From contig JASVEC010000008.1 of NCBI GenBank assembly GCA_030770535.1, forward strand, positions 992,001-1,056,000: a DNA stretch of 64,000 nt. The letters are read 5' to 3'. Below are positions 1-13,482 of the stretch, piece by piece. Both the position numbers and the translations under genes were made by a program. This DNA comes from Batkoa obscura (taxonomy: Eukaryota; Entomophthoromycota; Entomophthoromycetes; Entomophthorales; Batkoaceae). Below the pieces are notes generated by a model that worked only from the letters and a program-made list of their open reading frames with translations, was not told the DNA's origin and did not search any database. The first letter of the stretch is position 1; the number at the start of each line of letters is the position of its first letter.

Positions 1-1054
1 TATTATGGAGACTATAATAAAATACAAATACAAATTTGTGTGTAACATTTGATAGGGAATAAATGTAATAGTAGACATTGGAATATACTTAGTATGTCAG
101 TTTATAATATAAACTAGTAAAGCAACCAAATATGACATATTGGGAAAGATCCTCATGTGGATTAATTTGATATTTAGTATCGTTTTTAATGGTTTTGTCA
201 GAGTATGTTGTTACAATGTAAATATAGACTTAATGATAAGTAAATAAAATTAAAACAATTTGAATGTCAGACTTAATCATTTTATCCTTAAATTTTATAT
301 GATTCGTTAGTTACAGTTAAAACATATTGGTTCAAATCATCTAATAAACTGATAAATTCTAAACCGAAGGTATGACTTGCTTCTTGAAATAAGTGTGATA
401 TTCTTTAACTTATCATACATTTAAATTCAGATAAATAGCAAAATAAACGATCAATTTTTAAAAAGAGGGGCAGTTCTAGATTGATGCTTACACAAACTAA
501 CATTAAACAATTGTCAAAGGTCAGTTCAAGGGCTATTTAAGTTGACTCGAGACCTATTTTAAGACAATCTGACTAATGGGTATAGAAAGCAATTTACATA
601 AGACATTGGCCACTCAAAACTTTATAAGGGTATCGAATCAGGAGTTAGGAAAATCTTCCAAGCTATTGAGCTGAATGACGCATAAGCTAAGTTTTGATCA
701 ATCAACCGTTATTATATATAATTAGACAATAAAAAGAAAGCCAAAATTTGAAATAAGATATATATTTTTCAATTTTTGTTACTCGTATTTTAGTCATTTG
801 ATTTACGATTTAAACTTTAGGACAAATTTGGCTGAACTAGAATAATGAATCAAAAGTTAAAGGATACACGAATAAAAATCTATAAAATTACAACTTAATT
901 AAACTTGATTTGCAATAAAAAACAGCGCCCAATTAGAGTGAACAAAGTTCCAAACCAGATAATGAACTTCAAAACTAATAATTACTTTTATATCTCTAAT
1001 CTCAAGGTTAACTAAAAACCCACTTAAAAACTTAATAAACAGTAAAAGAAAACA
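1..1054. other. intergenic region upstream of the Sec4-like gene
   Basis: AT-rich non-coding sequence. I see no open frame of note, no RNA gene and no repeat copy. The last 100 bases presumably hold the promoter and 5' leader of the GTPase gene, but no clear TATA box stands out. Confidence 0.5.
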
Positions 1055-1932
<878 letters not shown>

Positions 1933-2238
1933 GCTAAATCCTTATAAATACGTAAATAGTGTTATTATTTCATCTATATTATAAATGAATCAATTTTGAA
2001 TACTAGTTTTTCTGTTTTATTTATTTAGTTTAATATGAAATAATTTAGATTACATCATTAAAGTATTAAGCTCACCAGTTAATTTAATAGCAGCATATTA
2101 CATTTAATATAGTGTGAATTCACAACAATTAGAAAAATAAGTTGCGAATTTAATTTATAATATACTGTTAATAGAAGAAAGTTTATGAATTTATTTGTTA
2201 AAGCAAGTTGTTATTGTTAGAAGGAGATCAAAAAGTAA

Positions 2239-2320
2239 TGTCAACTGTGGGGTTCGAACCCACGCCTCTCTCGAGATTGCATCTTAAGTGCAACGCCTTA
2301 GACCGCTCGGCCAAATTGAC
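2239..2320 (-). tRNA. tRNA-Leu (anticodon UAA)
   Basis: Read on the minus strand the sequence folds as a class II tRNA: acceptor stem GTCAATT/AGTTGAC with discriminator A, D-arm with box A like TGGCCGAGCGG, anticodon stem TTGCA/TGCAA around loop CTTAAGA (anticodon TAA), a long variable arm (TCTCGAGAGA), and T-arm with box B GGTTCGAACCC. No intron and no encoded CCA. A run of five Ts lies just downstream (plus-strand A-run at 2230-2234), fitting RNA polymerase III termination. The 66-codon plus-strand frame that crosses it is an artefact. Confidence 0.96.
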
Positions 2321-4345
2321 TTCTTATCTTTCTACTTTATGTTGTAACATAATTGTATCTATTAATAACAAATTTAATATTTGTAATATCAAACAACCAA
2401 AAATGTAATTTGGAACAAATTAAGACAATAATTAATGTATAAATGTATATCGTTTAGATAATTCAGTGCCCCTATTGATAATGGCTTTAATTTTTAAAAT
2501 AATAGCCTGCTATCCTCTATGAAACAACATATATATCTTTAGACTTTAATTCATTTTAGTTTATTAATCAACAGGTACTATTCAAACTCGGCCCATCCGG
2601 GTCAATTTGCCCAAAAGGGCTGATTTTAAGGATGTTGTATTATCTAAAATAATATAATGTAAATATGTTGATATCCAAAAATTATTCTGGTGATGCTTTT
2701 TAATACTTTTTTATTAAAATATTTGCGTTATACCAAAACTAAACTTATGCTCCAAAAAGTAACTAATTTTATTATTTTATGAACAATAAACCAAATAATA
2801 TCAAATAAAGTCTATCAAAGTATCAAACTTCAAATTGCATTTCGTATTAATACATTATAATACATTGAAAATCTAGTTACTCTTTTAAAAGTATTAATAC
2901 ACTTTTTGTAAAAACGCTCAAATTTTACTAAACTGGGCTATCTGCACCTCCAGCGTTATAACAAGTTTAGTTATATTTTAACGACTTTTTAACTTTTAAA
3001 ACTAAAAATCAAGCTTATTTATTAGAAACACATTATAATGTATTAAAAACAAGATTTATTTTTTACTTTAATACTTAAAAAAAACTAAGATTGTTGCTAC
3101 TTGATCGATAGTAAATCAAATTATATAAAACAAAGTTTGTTAAAGAGTTTAAGCTTTACACTACATTTAATATCATGTCTTTGAAGTATGTTAAAAATCT
3201 AGTTGCTTTTAGAGTAAGCTAAGCTGTACGTACTATTTTTGAGCTATTTTTGAGTTATTAGAGTTATACACTTATCACAGCTCAATTGCGAGTTAACTTG
3301 CGTAGATTTTGAAAATTAACTTTTTGATTGTTTTGTTTTTAAAGCTTAGTATTATATTTATAAATAATTTTGGCAAATTTTATTTTTAAATGAACAATTA
3401 ACTAGATTGCGATAGAGATATTCAATTTTATAAATTACATTTATTCTAGTTTAAAGTTTGAAAAAGAAAATACAAGCCATACTATTTAGTGTATCATCAA
3501 TTATTAATAACAAAATTTATAAAAAACGATATCAGATTAATTTTTAGATGTTAATATGCATCATATATGTCATTAGAATAATACACTTACATTATGTAAT
3601 TTTAGATAACTAATGTCCTCAAAACTATCCCAAATGAGCTAGTTTTTAAAACGAATTTCTCCATTTTTAAGTTGCTATCTACTATAGCTTTTAATATATG
3701 AAATAATTCCCAACTATGATTTAATAGATATTATAAATATTGCTTTACCAAATTCTAAATTTTTTTACTTAGTAAATTTTTGTAATAATTAAATGTAAAT
3801 TGGTCCTTTTGGCCAAAAAGTGTCGAATAGTATTGTTAACATTTCGTGTTATTCAATTCTAATTATTTAATTTCAAGTTGCAATTATTTATTAAAAATCA
3901 CTATTTTACACAAGTCAATAAGTTGGGGGTATTTTTTTTTGGCTTCATCAGTTTTTCCATTTTTTAAGCACTATTTAAGTAGAAGTTGTTAGTAAAATTC
4001 TTAAACAAAAAAATACATCTCCATTTGTAATAATTCTCAAAATCTAAATTAACAATACCTTGTTATGTTTGGAAAGGTAACATTTTATGTTAATTGTGGC
4101 TTAATTGAAACTTCATTTTTGATCGGATAAAAATATGGACAAATTATGAGATAATATCCTTAAAATAATTAAACATGAGTCCAAACACCAAAAATAAAAT
4201 AAAGCAAAAAAATTAAAAATTTAGGGGAATTCATGCAATATGACTCAAAAATTAAGAAAGTGGAAAAATAAAATATACAATTTTATTGAAGATATTTACT
4301 AAAACATGCAGGAATACAAAAAATACAAAATAAATAAACTTATTT
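2321..4345. other. 2-kb gene-free region with one miniature element
   Basis: No believable coding sequence. It holds one MITE-A copy (3925-4022). Two similar stretches, around 2860-2900 and 3190-3215 (both with AAAATCTAGTT followed by CTTTT), suggest old decayed repeats, but I cannot assign them. Confidence 0.4.
3925..4022 (-). repeat. MITE-A copy 1 (about 99-bp hairpin element)
   Basis: Starts GGGGGTATTTTTTTT and ends AAATACATCTCC, with the family core TTTTTAAGC(A/G)CTATTTAAG and TTAGTAAAATTCTTAAAC inside. The flanks (AGTT / ATTT) have drifted from the usual ATAT, so this is probably an older copy. Family description is given with copy 4 at 18591. Confidence 0.8.
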
Positions 4346-5113
4346 TCAATTAACTTGATTAGATAGTTTAGATTTCAGTAGTTTTGATAGTGAGGGGGTG
4401 GCCTTTAGTTCTGTTTTTTCCTGTGAAGAAACGGATTTGGGATTTCCTAGTGCAGTATTCGAAGATATACTTCCGTGGTCTGTAGGGCTTTGAATTGGAC
4501 TTTTGGTTGATTTGGAGTCATGGAAATCACCATTTTCATATTTAACATTATTTTTTAACTCATAACTTATAATTTTGGATTTGTAAATCTCTAACTCTCT
4601 TAGTAAATCGGCATTTTCAATCTGTAGCTTCTCGTTATCTAAATTAATAAAGCTCATGTATTCTAAATTATGTTTTAAATGTTGGCATGTTTCTTTATAA
4701 TCTTTTAACTCTTGCTCAATTTTTTGAACTGTATCCTCATAATATCTTTTTCCTTCATCTAGCTGAGAATTTTCTAAATCTAACTTTACTTTTTCACTTT
4801 CAAGACATTTCAATTCATGTTCCAGCTTATCCTTGTCTTCTTGAAGTCGACAAAGTTGGGATTGGCTTGAGACTGTAGAATCATATTGCTTTCTTACTAC
4901 ATTATCATAATTAATTTGCATAAGATCTAATTTCTTTTTATATCGATTGTTGCTTTCGACCGCTTGTTCCAATTCTACTTCCAAATGCTTTATACTTTGG
5001 GATCGATATGACAATTCTTCATTAAGCCTAGTTTCTTTTGCTTCAAGGTCATTGACTCTTTTTTTCAAACGATTTATTTGGTTTTCATAATCTTTGTTTT
5101 GCTTTTCAGACAT
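4346..5113 (-). CDS. coiled-coil protein of unknown function
   Basis: Single-exon 255-residue protein. Residues 1 to about 190 are almost unbroken coiled coil: charged heptads rich in E, K, Q and L (for example NQINRLKKRVNDLEAKETRL and LENSQLDEGKRYYEDTVQKI) with no Pro or Gly. The last 60 residues are Ser/Pro/Thr-rich and disordered-looking (STKSPIQSPTDHGS), ending in a short basic segment. No signal peptide, membrane segment or recognisable domain. Similar architecture is seen in tethering and cytoskeletal adaptor proteins such as NudE, but I see no NudE signature and assign no function. It is an isolated gene with long non-coding sequence on both sides. The ATG at 5113 is the first in the open frame. 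Confidence 0.75.
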   Translation of the reverse strand: MSEKQNKDYENQINRLKKRVNDLEAKETRLNEELSYRSQSIKHLEVELEQAVESNNRYKKKLDLMQINYDNVVRKQYDSTVSSQSQLCRLQEDKDKLEHELKCLESEKVKLDLENSQLDEGKRYYEDTVQKIEQELKDYKETCQHLKHNLEYMSFINLDNEKLQIENADLLRELEIYKSKIISYELKNNVKYENGDFHDSKSTKSPIQSPTDHGSISSNTALGNPKSVSSQEKTELKATPSLSKLLKSKLSNQVN

Positions 5114-6833
5114 AATTAGGTAGTTTTGGATATAAAATGGGGTATGTGTGTTTAATATAATAATTTCACAATAAAAAAATACAAATAAATAAAATCAAGT
5201 CTTATATACAAGGGGGTAATAGAAATAGGTCAAATTATAATTGGGTTTCTTTAAAATCTTAAATGAATGAGGATATAAAAAAGAGCTTCAAAATGGGATG
5301 GAGACTTGATTTTAATTTTAATAATACAAATAATAAAAATATAAGTTGAACTTCCCAAGTTTGCAGATTTATTAAGTCATTTTGGGTTTTTTTTAACCAA
5401 TTACATTCGTCAACCTACTCTCTGACCAACTAAATTTAACGGTTTTTGATAGATTGGAACATTGTGATGCTCTTTTTTAATATCTTTATGGATTAAAGCC
5501 AATAGAAGTTGCATTTTTCTTAAACTCAGCCACACTGTTGAACTGTAGCTAATTAGATAATCTATTAATGAAATAGATTTGTATTTTATTGAGTCAATTT
5601 TAATAAAGTGACATAGTTTGTTGGGACTTATTATGAAACTAAGTTTAAAAAATCAAAAATAAAATTTATTGTTCTCAGTTAGAACAGTATCTTTGTAAAA
5701 AATAATCGAATAGTGATATAAAAGTTAAGTGTTTATTGTCAACTATTAAGTTAATAATTGAATTAAAACAACACAAATTGCTTTGATTTACAATACATCG
5801 AACTTTAATTTAAATCATAACTTATAGTTTCCTAACTCAATAAAAATAAAATTCAAAGTTAAACCAAAGAGATTGTTCCAAATTAAAGATTTGTCCAGTA
5901 AAACTGAATTTAGTTAAATTAAATTTGAAGGCGAAGTTTTATGTTAAATGCTTATTCTGAAGTATAAGCTTATTTCTATTAGAATATTAAAACTAACGAA
6001 GTTGTATAATGTTTATATTAAAGACTTTGCAATGAATAAAACATCAGGTTTAAGTGCTCAGCTTCCTAAATCGAAAGAAACGTCTACATACCCCTCCTAA
6101 AGATGGCTTTATACTATTTTGTCAATCAATTTTAGACATTATACCCTAACTTGAGATGTTATTTTTATCAAAATGGCACAAAACGAAGGTTCGTTTGTTA
6201 AGAATTGTTTTATTTTTTAAATTATTTGTATCAATGACAATAATCAAAACTGAATCTGCTGTATTAAAATCTGTCTTACTTTTAATATTAAATAAAGCGC
6301 TTGAATATATTTGAACTTTCTAATCTATTAAATATAATAAATTTATTCTAAATATCAACTTTGAATTTTGATTAAAATAAATATTTTTTAGAAATATAAA
6401 GCAATTTTAAATAATTGTAATACAAGTCTCAAAATAATTAAAAAAAATAATTAATTTGGTATTAAAAAATTATAAATTACAATATTTATATTCAATTTAC
6501 TTTAGTATTATTTGATTTAAAAAATAGATTAAATTCAAAAATATAAAACCCTAGTGATATATAATTTTGTGTATATTACCTGTATAATGTATTGAAAATA
6601 GTGTATATTCAACTTCTAGTTTGTATTGAATAATAACAAAACATGAGAAAAGTTTAAAATTTTCAAGAATATTTATATTGATTTTAAAATGACTTTACAA
6701 TTATAGTAAATATAAATCCTAAAACTACGCACTCAAAGGTCCAGGCATCATAAAAATTAAGTTGATAGCCAATTAGAAACTAACTTCCAACTTTAAAAGA
6801 CAAAAAAATCGAAATATTTCTCAATATTTTAGA
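5114..6833. other. intergenic region
   Basis: Divergent spacer between the coiled-coil gene and the RQC1 gene. Very AT-rich; no coding frame, RNA gene or recognised repeat. A CCAAT pentamer lies at 6769-6773, about 65 bp before the RQC1 start, which may be chance. Confidence 0.5.
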
Positions 6834-9818
6834 ATGTCATCAAGAGCATTAAAAAAACTAAATAACAAGCAACAACCACTTGCCGTAGAAGAGGAAGAGG
6901 TCTTCAAAGATGAATTGATGGCGAATAGCATTAAAGTCAATAAAAAGAAGAATAAAAAGAATAAAAAAGCACCATTGGTCGACCCAGTTTTAATTAGTCA
7001 ACAGATTGAAATTGAGTCCATGCTTGCTGAAAATAACCAAGAGGATGCGGAAATAAAAGTAAACAATGATAAGGATCTTAATTTGGTAATACATACATTT
7101 ATAAATATATCCCATTAATTGTATAATAGTTAGAAGTAAAAGAAGAGGGAAAAAATGACGAAGGTGTTAAGGAATTAAACGAAAGTACAGATGACAAGGA
7201 AAAAAGTGAAGAAGTGAGTGAAGAGGAAAGCGAAGGAGAAGTAGCATCCAAAAAAGCGATAAATCCATTTTTACTAGTAAGTTAATTTAAAATTGACGAA
7301 TTATAATTAAAATAATGAAAGCTTGATAATGATGACGAGGTTGAAATGGATAATGAAGATCAGAGCGAAGATTTAAAAGAAGATATAGTATTATTTTTAA
7401 TAATTTATTTTCAAAAGTGTTCAATTTAAATAGGATAATAAACCGATAAAAAATGTAAAAAATAATAAAAAGAAGAAAAAGAAGAACAAAAAGAGAGTAG
7501 CAAAAGTAGAAGAAGAAAACGAGTTAGAAGATAAAGAGTTTGACAAAATTTTAGAAGATATTAGAAAAAAGTAATAATATTGAAAATGATTTAATTTCTA
7601 TTTATCAATTCTTAACTAGGTTCCAAGATCACGATATTAACTTTAAAACTAATAATAATAATCGAGTTGGAGAGCAAGATATTGATATATTAAAGAAATT
7701 GTTAAACATCAATGTCAAATGCTTAGACCCATTAATAGAGACAACTAGATTGTTTGGATCTAGAATTGTATTTACTTTTTACCTTTAATTTATTAAGCTA
7801 ATTTTATTCTATTCAGGTTAATGAAGAAATCCGAAAGAAGAAATTTTCAAGGTAATTAAAAAATAATTAATAGCTAGTTATTTTATTAACAAAAAATAGA
7901 TTTGCTGGACGTTGCCTTTTAGCAAGTCCAAGGGATTTCTGGCCTATGCCACAAAATTTAGGTTTAAGTATGGGTCAGGGAGAAAAAGTAGAAAGTAAAT
8001 ATATATATTCAATAAGTTAAATTGAAGCTAAAAATTAGACATCACTTATTTCAACTTCCAACATGGTCCACGATATAGAGAGGCTCAAAAAGCGTTTTAT
8101 CAGGGAGTAGCTAGCTTAGATCCTAACGCTATAGCAGGGTTATCTGGGATGTTCCCTTATCATGTTGATACCCTTTTACAATTATCCGATATAGCTAAAA
8201 ATTCTGGTAATATGACTGAGGCATTTGAGCTTATAGGTAATAGTACATGCTTATTATTTAACTTAATTTAACCACATTTCTAAAGAGAGGGCTTTATTCG
8301 CATGTGAAAGAGGCTTTAGCCCTTCATTTTCTTTAACTAGTGGATTATGTAGATTAAATTATGATCAGTTAGAAAATAGGTAAATAATTTTAATTTATTA
8401 ATATTATTGATTTAATTTTTAGATCCTTCTACTTGGCATTATATCGTCATATCCAAAATTTATCAAGACAAGGTTGTTGGAGAACAGCATTGGAATTTAC
8501 AAAATTAATACTAAGGTAGTACAATTACAATTTTGCTATGTTGATTTAATTTTAATATTTAGTTTCGACCCTGTTCATGACAATTTGTGCGCTTTGTTAC
8601 ATTTGGATTTCCTTGCTTTAAAAGCACAACAATATTCTTATTTGTTAGAATTTAACGAACAATGGGTTGATTCTGAATATATTTCAAGTTTGCCTAATTA
8701 TCACTATTCTTGTGCTTTAGCTGCATTCCATGTGAATCAAAATACTAAAGAAACGGTTAATTCTAAGCTTGAAAAGGTAAGATTATTTACTTGGTTTTAC
8801 AATTAGTTAACCATTTTTTAGAATTATGATCATATTAATATGCTATCATCTGCAATTATTTTGTATCCTAATATTATTTTGAATTTAATCAAAAAGACAG
8901 GAATCTCAATTGACGCTCCTACAGGGATTATAGAGCAACATTTAAGCCTATTAGAGTCTAAAAGTAACTTTATACTTACTCCTTATTTAATTTAATTCTA
9001 AGCTGTATTTAGTTTCCAATAGCCAGGAATCTCAAATTAAATTATTAGCTGACCTCTATACCGAAAGGGCTTTCTCTCTTTGGAAACTGCCAAGTGTAAG
9101 TCGGTATTGATTTGACTCTTTCTTAATTTAATTTAATATTCTTAGGTTACTGATGTTATTTCTGATGCAATTAAATTAGCAAGCAATAAGTTGAGAGATA
9201 GTAACAATGAGACTGTTCTATTAAGCAAAGATATTTGGAGTGCAGATTCTACTAATGAGATACCTTTAAATTTATGCCGTCACATCTTGATTTCAGGTAA
9301 AAGAACTCTTCTTGTAAATGGATGAGATATTAATAGTTTAGAATTTTCTGACCTTAATAAGCATCTCCCTAAAGATTTAAGGAGTCGAGCCATTTATGCT
9401 CATGATCCTTTACCACCTCCAGACTCTGTTAGTTTATATGATGATTTTAAATATCTTCCAGGGTATACACAGGATGGCTCAAATACAATTACAATGGATT
9501 CAATTTCTGGTCTATTAGAAAGAATTCGAAATGGGGTAAGAAACGTTTTAACTCAAGATGGTTCCAATAATGTAAGATAGTATATGTAAAAATTTAATAT
9601 TTCTAATTTCTTTCTTTAGGACACTAATCAGCTTCTAAATGCTTTAAAGTAAGTTTTGTTTCAATGTGTTATTTAGTTTATTTATCAGTTTTAGTGCGGA
9701 AAATCGCCCAGGTGTACTTCAAGAATTGTACAATTGGCTACAAAGCAGTACTACTCCTTCTAATGACCCTAATGCATTACCAGATGATGTTTCTACAGAT
9801 TCAGAAGATGAAAATTAA
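6834..9818 (+). CDS. RQC1: Rqc1/TCF25 family protein, ribosome quality control
   Basis: Homologue of yeast Rqc1 / human TCF25, a subunit of the complex on 60S ribosomes that handles stalled nascent chains with Ltn1 and Cdc48. Seventeen exons (first 6834-7085, last 9695-9818) sum to 2,238 nt, 745 aa, close to the family length. Residues 1 to about 240: an acidic stretch alternating with several Lys-rich basic blocks, as usual in this family. The Tcf25 domain follows, recognised from FAGRCLLASPRDFWPMPQ, ITYFNFQHGPRYREAQKAFY, LSGMFPYHVDTLLQLSDI and NRSFYLALYRHIQNLSRQGC. The C-terminus keeps the family PGVLQELYNWL-type helix and ends acidic (DSEDEN). In the exon after 8964-9012 only the AG at 9011-9012 keeps the frame open; the earlier AG at 9001-9002 would bring in a stop. 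Confident of the family. Confidence 0.9.
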
Positions 9819-10268
9819 GTAAAAAATTAGAAAGTTTTTAATCTTTGTTATAGTTTTCATGATTTTATATCAAAATTCCAATCTTTAAAATAAAAGTGCT
9901 GAATAAAGCCAGGTAGTAAAAATAGCCAAGCATTTAAATAATAATAATAATATTAAAAGATAGGAAATGTTTTATGAAATATGTCATATAAATCAAATAT
10001 AAACACCAGTAAAAAAAATTCATGACGCAGCTACATGTTTCAAAATATTGCGAAATTTTGTTCCAAAATAAAATCATTTTTTTCAGTCCATTATTTCTCT
10101 CATTAAGGATAGCCAAATGTTAAAAGATTACACATAATTTAAGACATCATCTAACCTATAAAATGTTTATTAATAAGCTTGACTTGTTAAAGAAGTCACA
10201 CGTTAGATATTAATGCCATTAAACCAACATATATAACTTTATAAATAAATTACTTTTTCAATAGGCTA
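9819..10268. other. convergent 3' spacer
   Basis: Shared 3' flank of RQC1 (plus) and the SAM-domain gene (minus). AT-rich with possible poly(A) signals (AATAAA-like at 9900). A 60-codon minus-strand frame at 9934-10116 has no sign of being a gene. Confidence 0.5.
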
Positions 10269-10897
10269 TCACCTTGAACTCGGCTCTCTAAGTCTAACGA
10301 GTTCCAAATTCAATTTAGATACTTCTTGTACAATAAGTTTAATAACAGCATCTGGAGGGTATTTAATAATAATTTTAATTAGTTGAACTAAGCTACCTCT
10401 TTCTTTTAACGCTGCAACGATTTTATTATCGCTAATTTGATATCCTCCGAACATTTCATCCTCGTAACACTTTTTAAAATGATTAATTGATTAGGACTAA
10501 AAATAATTCATTTTCTTACAACATCTTCAATTGTATCTAAATAAAACTTAATAAAGGAGATGGGTTAAAACCAAAAGGTTTACCTGGAGGAGCGTAATCT
10601 TCTGAAAAAATTGGGATATTGAACCTCACTTTAAGCTCATAAATAGCTTTCAAAAGCTGAATCCTTTTACCCAAAGATTTAAGATTTAGATCAAGTAGCG
10701 TTTCATGGTCTAAATATACCAATACTTCACCTGTTATGCCTTCATCTTTTTTGCTAAAATTGATATTTATTCAGAAAAATTACTAGCTATTTTAGTTTAC
10801 CCTGGAATTTTTGAATGTAACTATTAAACCCTATGGTACCCAACCATGATGCTACTTGCTCACTCGTCCATGTCAATACATTATCTTCCATCAACAT
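10269..10897 (-). CDS. SAM-domain adaptor, Ste50/Byr2-like
   Basis: Small protein of about 158 residues with an N-terminal sterile alpha motif (about residues 8-75): LTWTSEQVASWLGTIGF, then EGITGEVLVYLDHETLLDLN and SLGKRIQLLKAIYELK. The closest fungal relatives by motif are the SAM domains of the Ste50 adaptor and the MAPKKKs Ste11/Byr2, which pair in MAPK signalling. The second half (ALKERGSLVQLIKIIIKY to the end) is helical and unrecognised; no RA or kinase domain is present. Exons on the minus strand: 10897-10801, 10745-10584, 10536-10520 and 10469-10269. The third is a 17-nt microexon, forced because every neighbouring frame meets a stop; with it the sum is 477 nt and open. An alternative start is the ATG at 10891. 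Function as a MAPK adaptor is inference. Confidence 0.72.
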
Positions 10898-11759
10898 TAA
10901 AATTAAATGATTAAAAGTATAAAAAAAAGTAACTAGAAATTGGTTGTTCTATAAATCTACAAAACACTAACCCTTATTTGTAAGAATAATATGTATTTTT
11001 ACTATTTTAGTTAGTGCTTTAAATGTAAAACTATTTAACTTACCTTATTTGTGTGTTTGTTCTTAAATTTTGTCACTTGGTTTATTTTTATAGGCGATAA
11101 TTTTACGAATGTTTTTCTTATTTAATAAGGTTCATATTTGTTATCCCTGTTCAATTATTTACTACTCAAATGTAGCATTTATACTAATGCCTGCTTTAAT
11201 TGATATATGTCGTGAAGGCATCTTATCAATCTGAATAGCAACTTTAAATTTATAGAAGTTTAAGAGTTCGATTTGTGTATTCAACAATACCTATTTTGAG
11301 GTTACAAAATGGCATTTAGGAGATATCAAACTAAAAAAGGGTCTAAGAAAATAACTCAGATACTGGTGATCAATAAATAATGAGGCAATAATGGTACTTT
11401 ACCTATTGAAAATTTATTACTAATGTATTACTTAAGGGCTTATTAATTAATTAGCGTATAACAATTTTACTCATTTGATATCTTTATACTTCATTTTAAT
11501 AAATACTACTTTATTTAGCTATGAGTTTAAAACATTTGATTTTTGTAAAACTATTTTATAAAATGATATTTTATGATTATATATACATTGTGTTTCATCT
11601 GTTATCTATTATTTAATATTTAATATTTATCATTTATCATTTACCCATTAGTTATCTATTATTTATTATCTAACTTATTTTATTATTTAATATATATCAG
11701 TTATAAATTATAATTTTAAAATCTCAATTAATTATTTAGTAAAGCTTTATAATCAAAAT
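10898..11759. other. intergenic region
   Basis: Gene-free AT-rich DNA. A loose tract of TTATCTATTATTTA-type units around 11595-11690 looks like a decayed simple repeat. Nothing else seen. Confidence 0.5.
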
Positions 11760-12550
11760 TTAAACGGTAATGAAGGTAATAAAAAGAAGGGTAGCTAAGC
11801 TAGAGAGAGAAGCTTTAACCATAGAAGCATTAGAAGTAGCTGATTTAACAGAATTTTCTTCTCTAGGCTTTGAACCATCACCAGTACAAGGACCAGAAAC
11901 ACATGTGCCAAGTAAATAAGCTAATTCTTTCCTACAAGTTTTAGTAGAGGGTATAAATTTAGTTGGACAAGTGGTAACTTTATCAGGATTTAAATTAATA
12001 ATAAGTTTCTTATTAACAAAATTAACTGTCCAACAAACTAACTTCTCTTCACTATCATCAACATAAACACCGACTTTAAGGGTATCAAACCCACCTTTAC
12101 CGATGGCTAATTCTTTTATTACCCAGGAGCTTTGGACTGTTTTATAAATAGGATCTGCGCCATCTTTAAAGCTACTAAAATCTTTACCGATATCTACTCC
12201 TTCACCAGCTGGGAAATCTAAAGAAAAGGTGGTGCTGTTTTTGCATGGAAGTAACAAGGTTTTATTATCTTTAGATGCCTCTGGGTAAAAATAAGTAAAT
12301 TGATAGACTCCAGCATATTTGGTTGTGTCTGTATTTGCTACTTTTCCTGGCCCTTGACCCACCGCTAAAGATTCGCTACTGCTTCCATCACTGCTTCCAT
12401 CACTGCTTCCATCACTGCTGTCACTTGATTTAGAATCTAAATTTGATTTAGTCATTATTACTCTAGTAACCTTATAGTAAACTTACCACTGCACAACAAA
12501 GCAGATGTAAAAAATAATAAGGTGATATAAGACAATGTTAGATATTTCAT
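11760..12550 (-). CDS. secreted GPI-anchored cell-surface protein, unknown family
   Basis: Two exons, 12550-12487 and 12436-11760 (50-nt intron), 246 aa. Exon 1 encodes a signal peptide (MKYLTLSYITLLFFTSALLC). A Ser/Asp/Gly repeat follows (GSSD units, from a 12-bp DNA repeat near 12378-12420), then a domain of about 150 residues with several cysteines (PCKN, VCWTV, TTCPT, KTCRKE, GTCVSGPC). The end is a classic GPI signal: small residues SNAS, then a hydrophobic tail LSSLATLLFITFITV. The ATG at 12455 opens the uninterrupted frame but lies inside the intron; the upstream exon supplies the signal peptide, so I prefer 12550. I do not recognise the central domain. A TATA-rich promoter lies about 80 bp upstream. 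Confidence 0.8.
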
Positions 12551-12625
12551 ACTAATTAAGTTGATTTTGACTTTTTTTAAAAGGTATTAAAAGGTGATAA
12601 AAATCTTCATTTTATTTTATTTTCT

Positions 12626-12641
12626 CTTATATATATATATA
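12626..12641 (-). promoter_or_regulatory. TATA-box tract of the GPI-protein gene
   Basis: TATATATATATAAG on the minus strand, about 76-90 bp upstream of the start codon at 12550. Confidence 0.5.
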
Positions 12642-13385
12642 ATTTTAATTTATGAGTATCCTTCTCTCATATTAATTGATTAAATTGCTATTGTAATAGC
12701 GGTTCTATTTTACCACTTGCTGCTTATTTCATTTTAATTTTTTTAGCTAAAATAATGAAAATAGCTTTATATGCATAAATTTCATTTTAAGAATAATTAT
12801 TTATATTATGTATTGTACGTTATATAATATATCTATGTATCATATTGTTTACTTGACAACGAAGGACATTTTTATTAATATATATTTTATTAATGAACTT
12901 TTATTATTGTTTTATTAGAAATATTTCTAATAATGTCCACAATTCAATAGATTATAATAAACATAGGATTAAAAATGATTTCATGAGTACTAATATTTCT
13001 CTATGATGTCCTTTTGAATGATATTGGAGTATAAAAAATAATAAGAACTTACGTTTTATGTTTTGTATTCTTTACAATGTTAAGAAGTGGTGTTAATTTG
13101 ATAATTTTTAAATTTGCTTACTTTATGCACTTACGATTTACTACTGAATAGAACTTTACTCAGTACTATTGGTCTGCGAATTATTACTTCATAGAGTCTT
13201 TTGCCTGAAACAATAGTACAGGTGAGCTGTTGTGGTCGAAAGTAAAAATTTTGACTGAAATTTCTTGGGCTGAAAATATGTAATTTAAAGAATTGCGCTT
13301 TAAGCAACTTTTTCATTTTATACTATTTTTATAGTTTGTGAAGTATAGAGCTAAAAACTATATCAACAAATAAAACTATATCTAT

Positions 13386-13482
13386 GAGAGTGTTTTTTTT
13401 GGTTCCATTATTTTCCATTTTTTAAGTGCTATTTAAGCGGAAAAATTGGTAGTAAAATTCTTAAACAAAAAAATATATCCCC
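13386..13482 (-). repeat. MITE-A copy 2
   Basis: Left end drifted (GAGAGTGTTTTTTTTGG), right end AAATATATCCCC followed by ATAT. Core TTTTTTAAGTGCTATTTAAGC present. Confidence 0.85.

Noticed and set aside
2208-2408. 66-codon plus-strand ORF
   Set aside because: It reads through the tRNA-Leu gene in antisense; the VGFEPT-like peptide is the familiar false translation of a tRNA T-arm.
13131-13316. 61-codon minus-strand ORF in gene-poor DNA
   Set aside because: No family features, no signal peptide, no splicing partners; length expected by chance in a 64-kb window.
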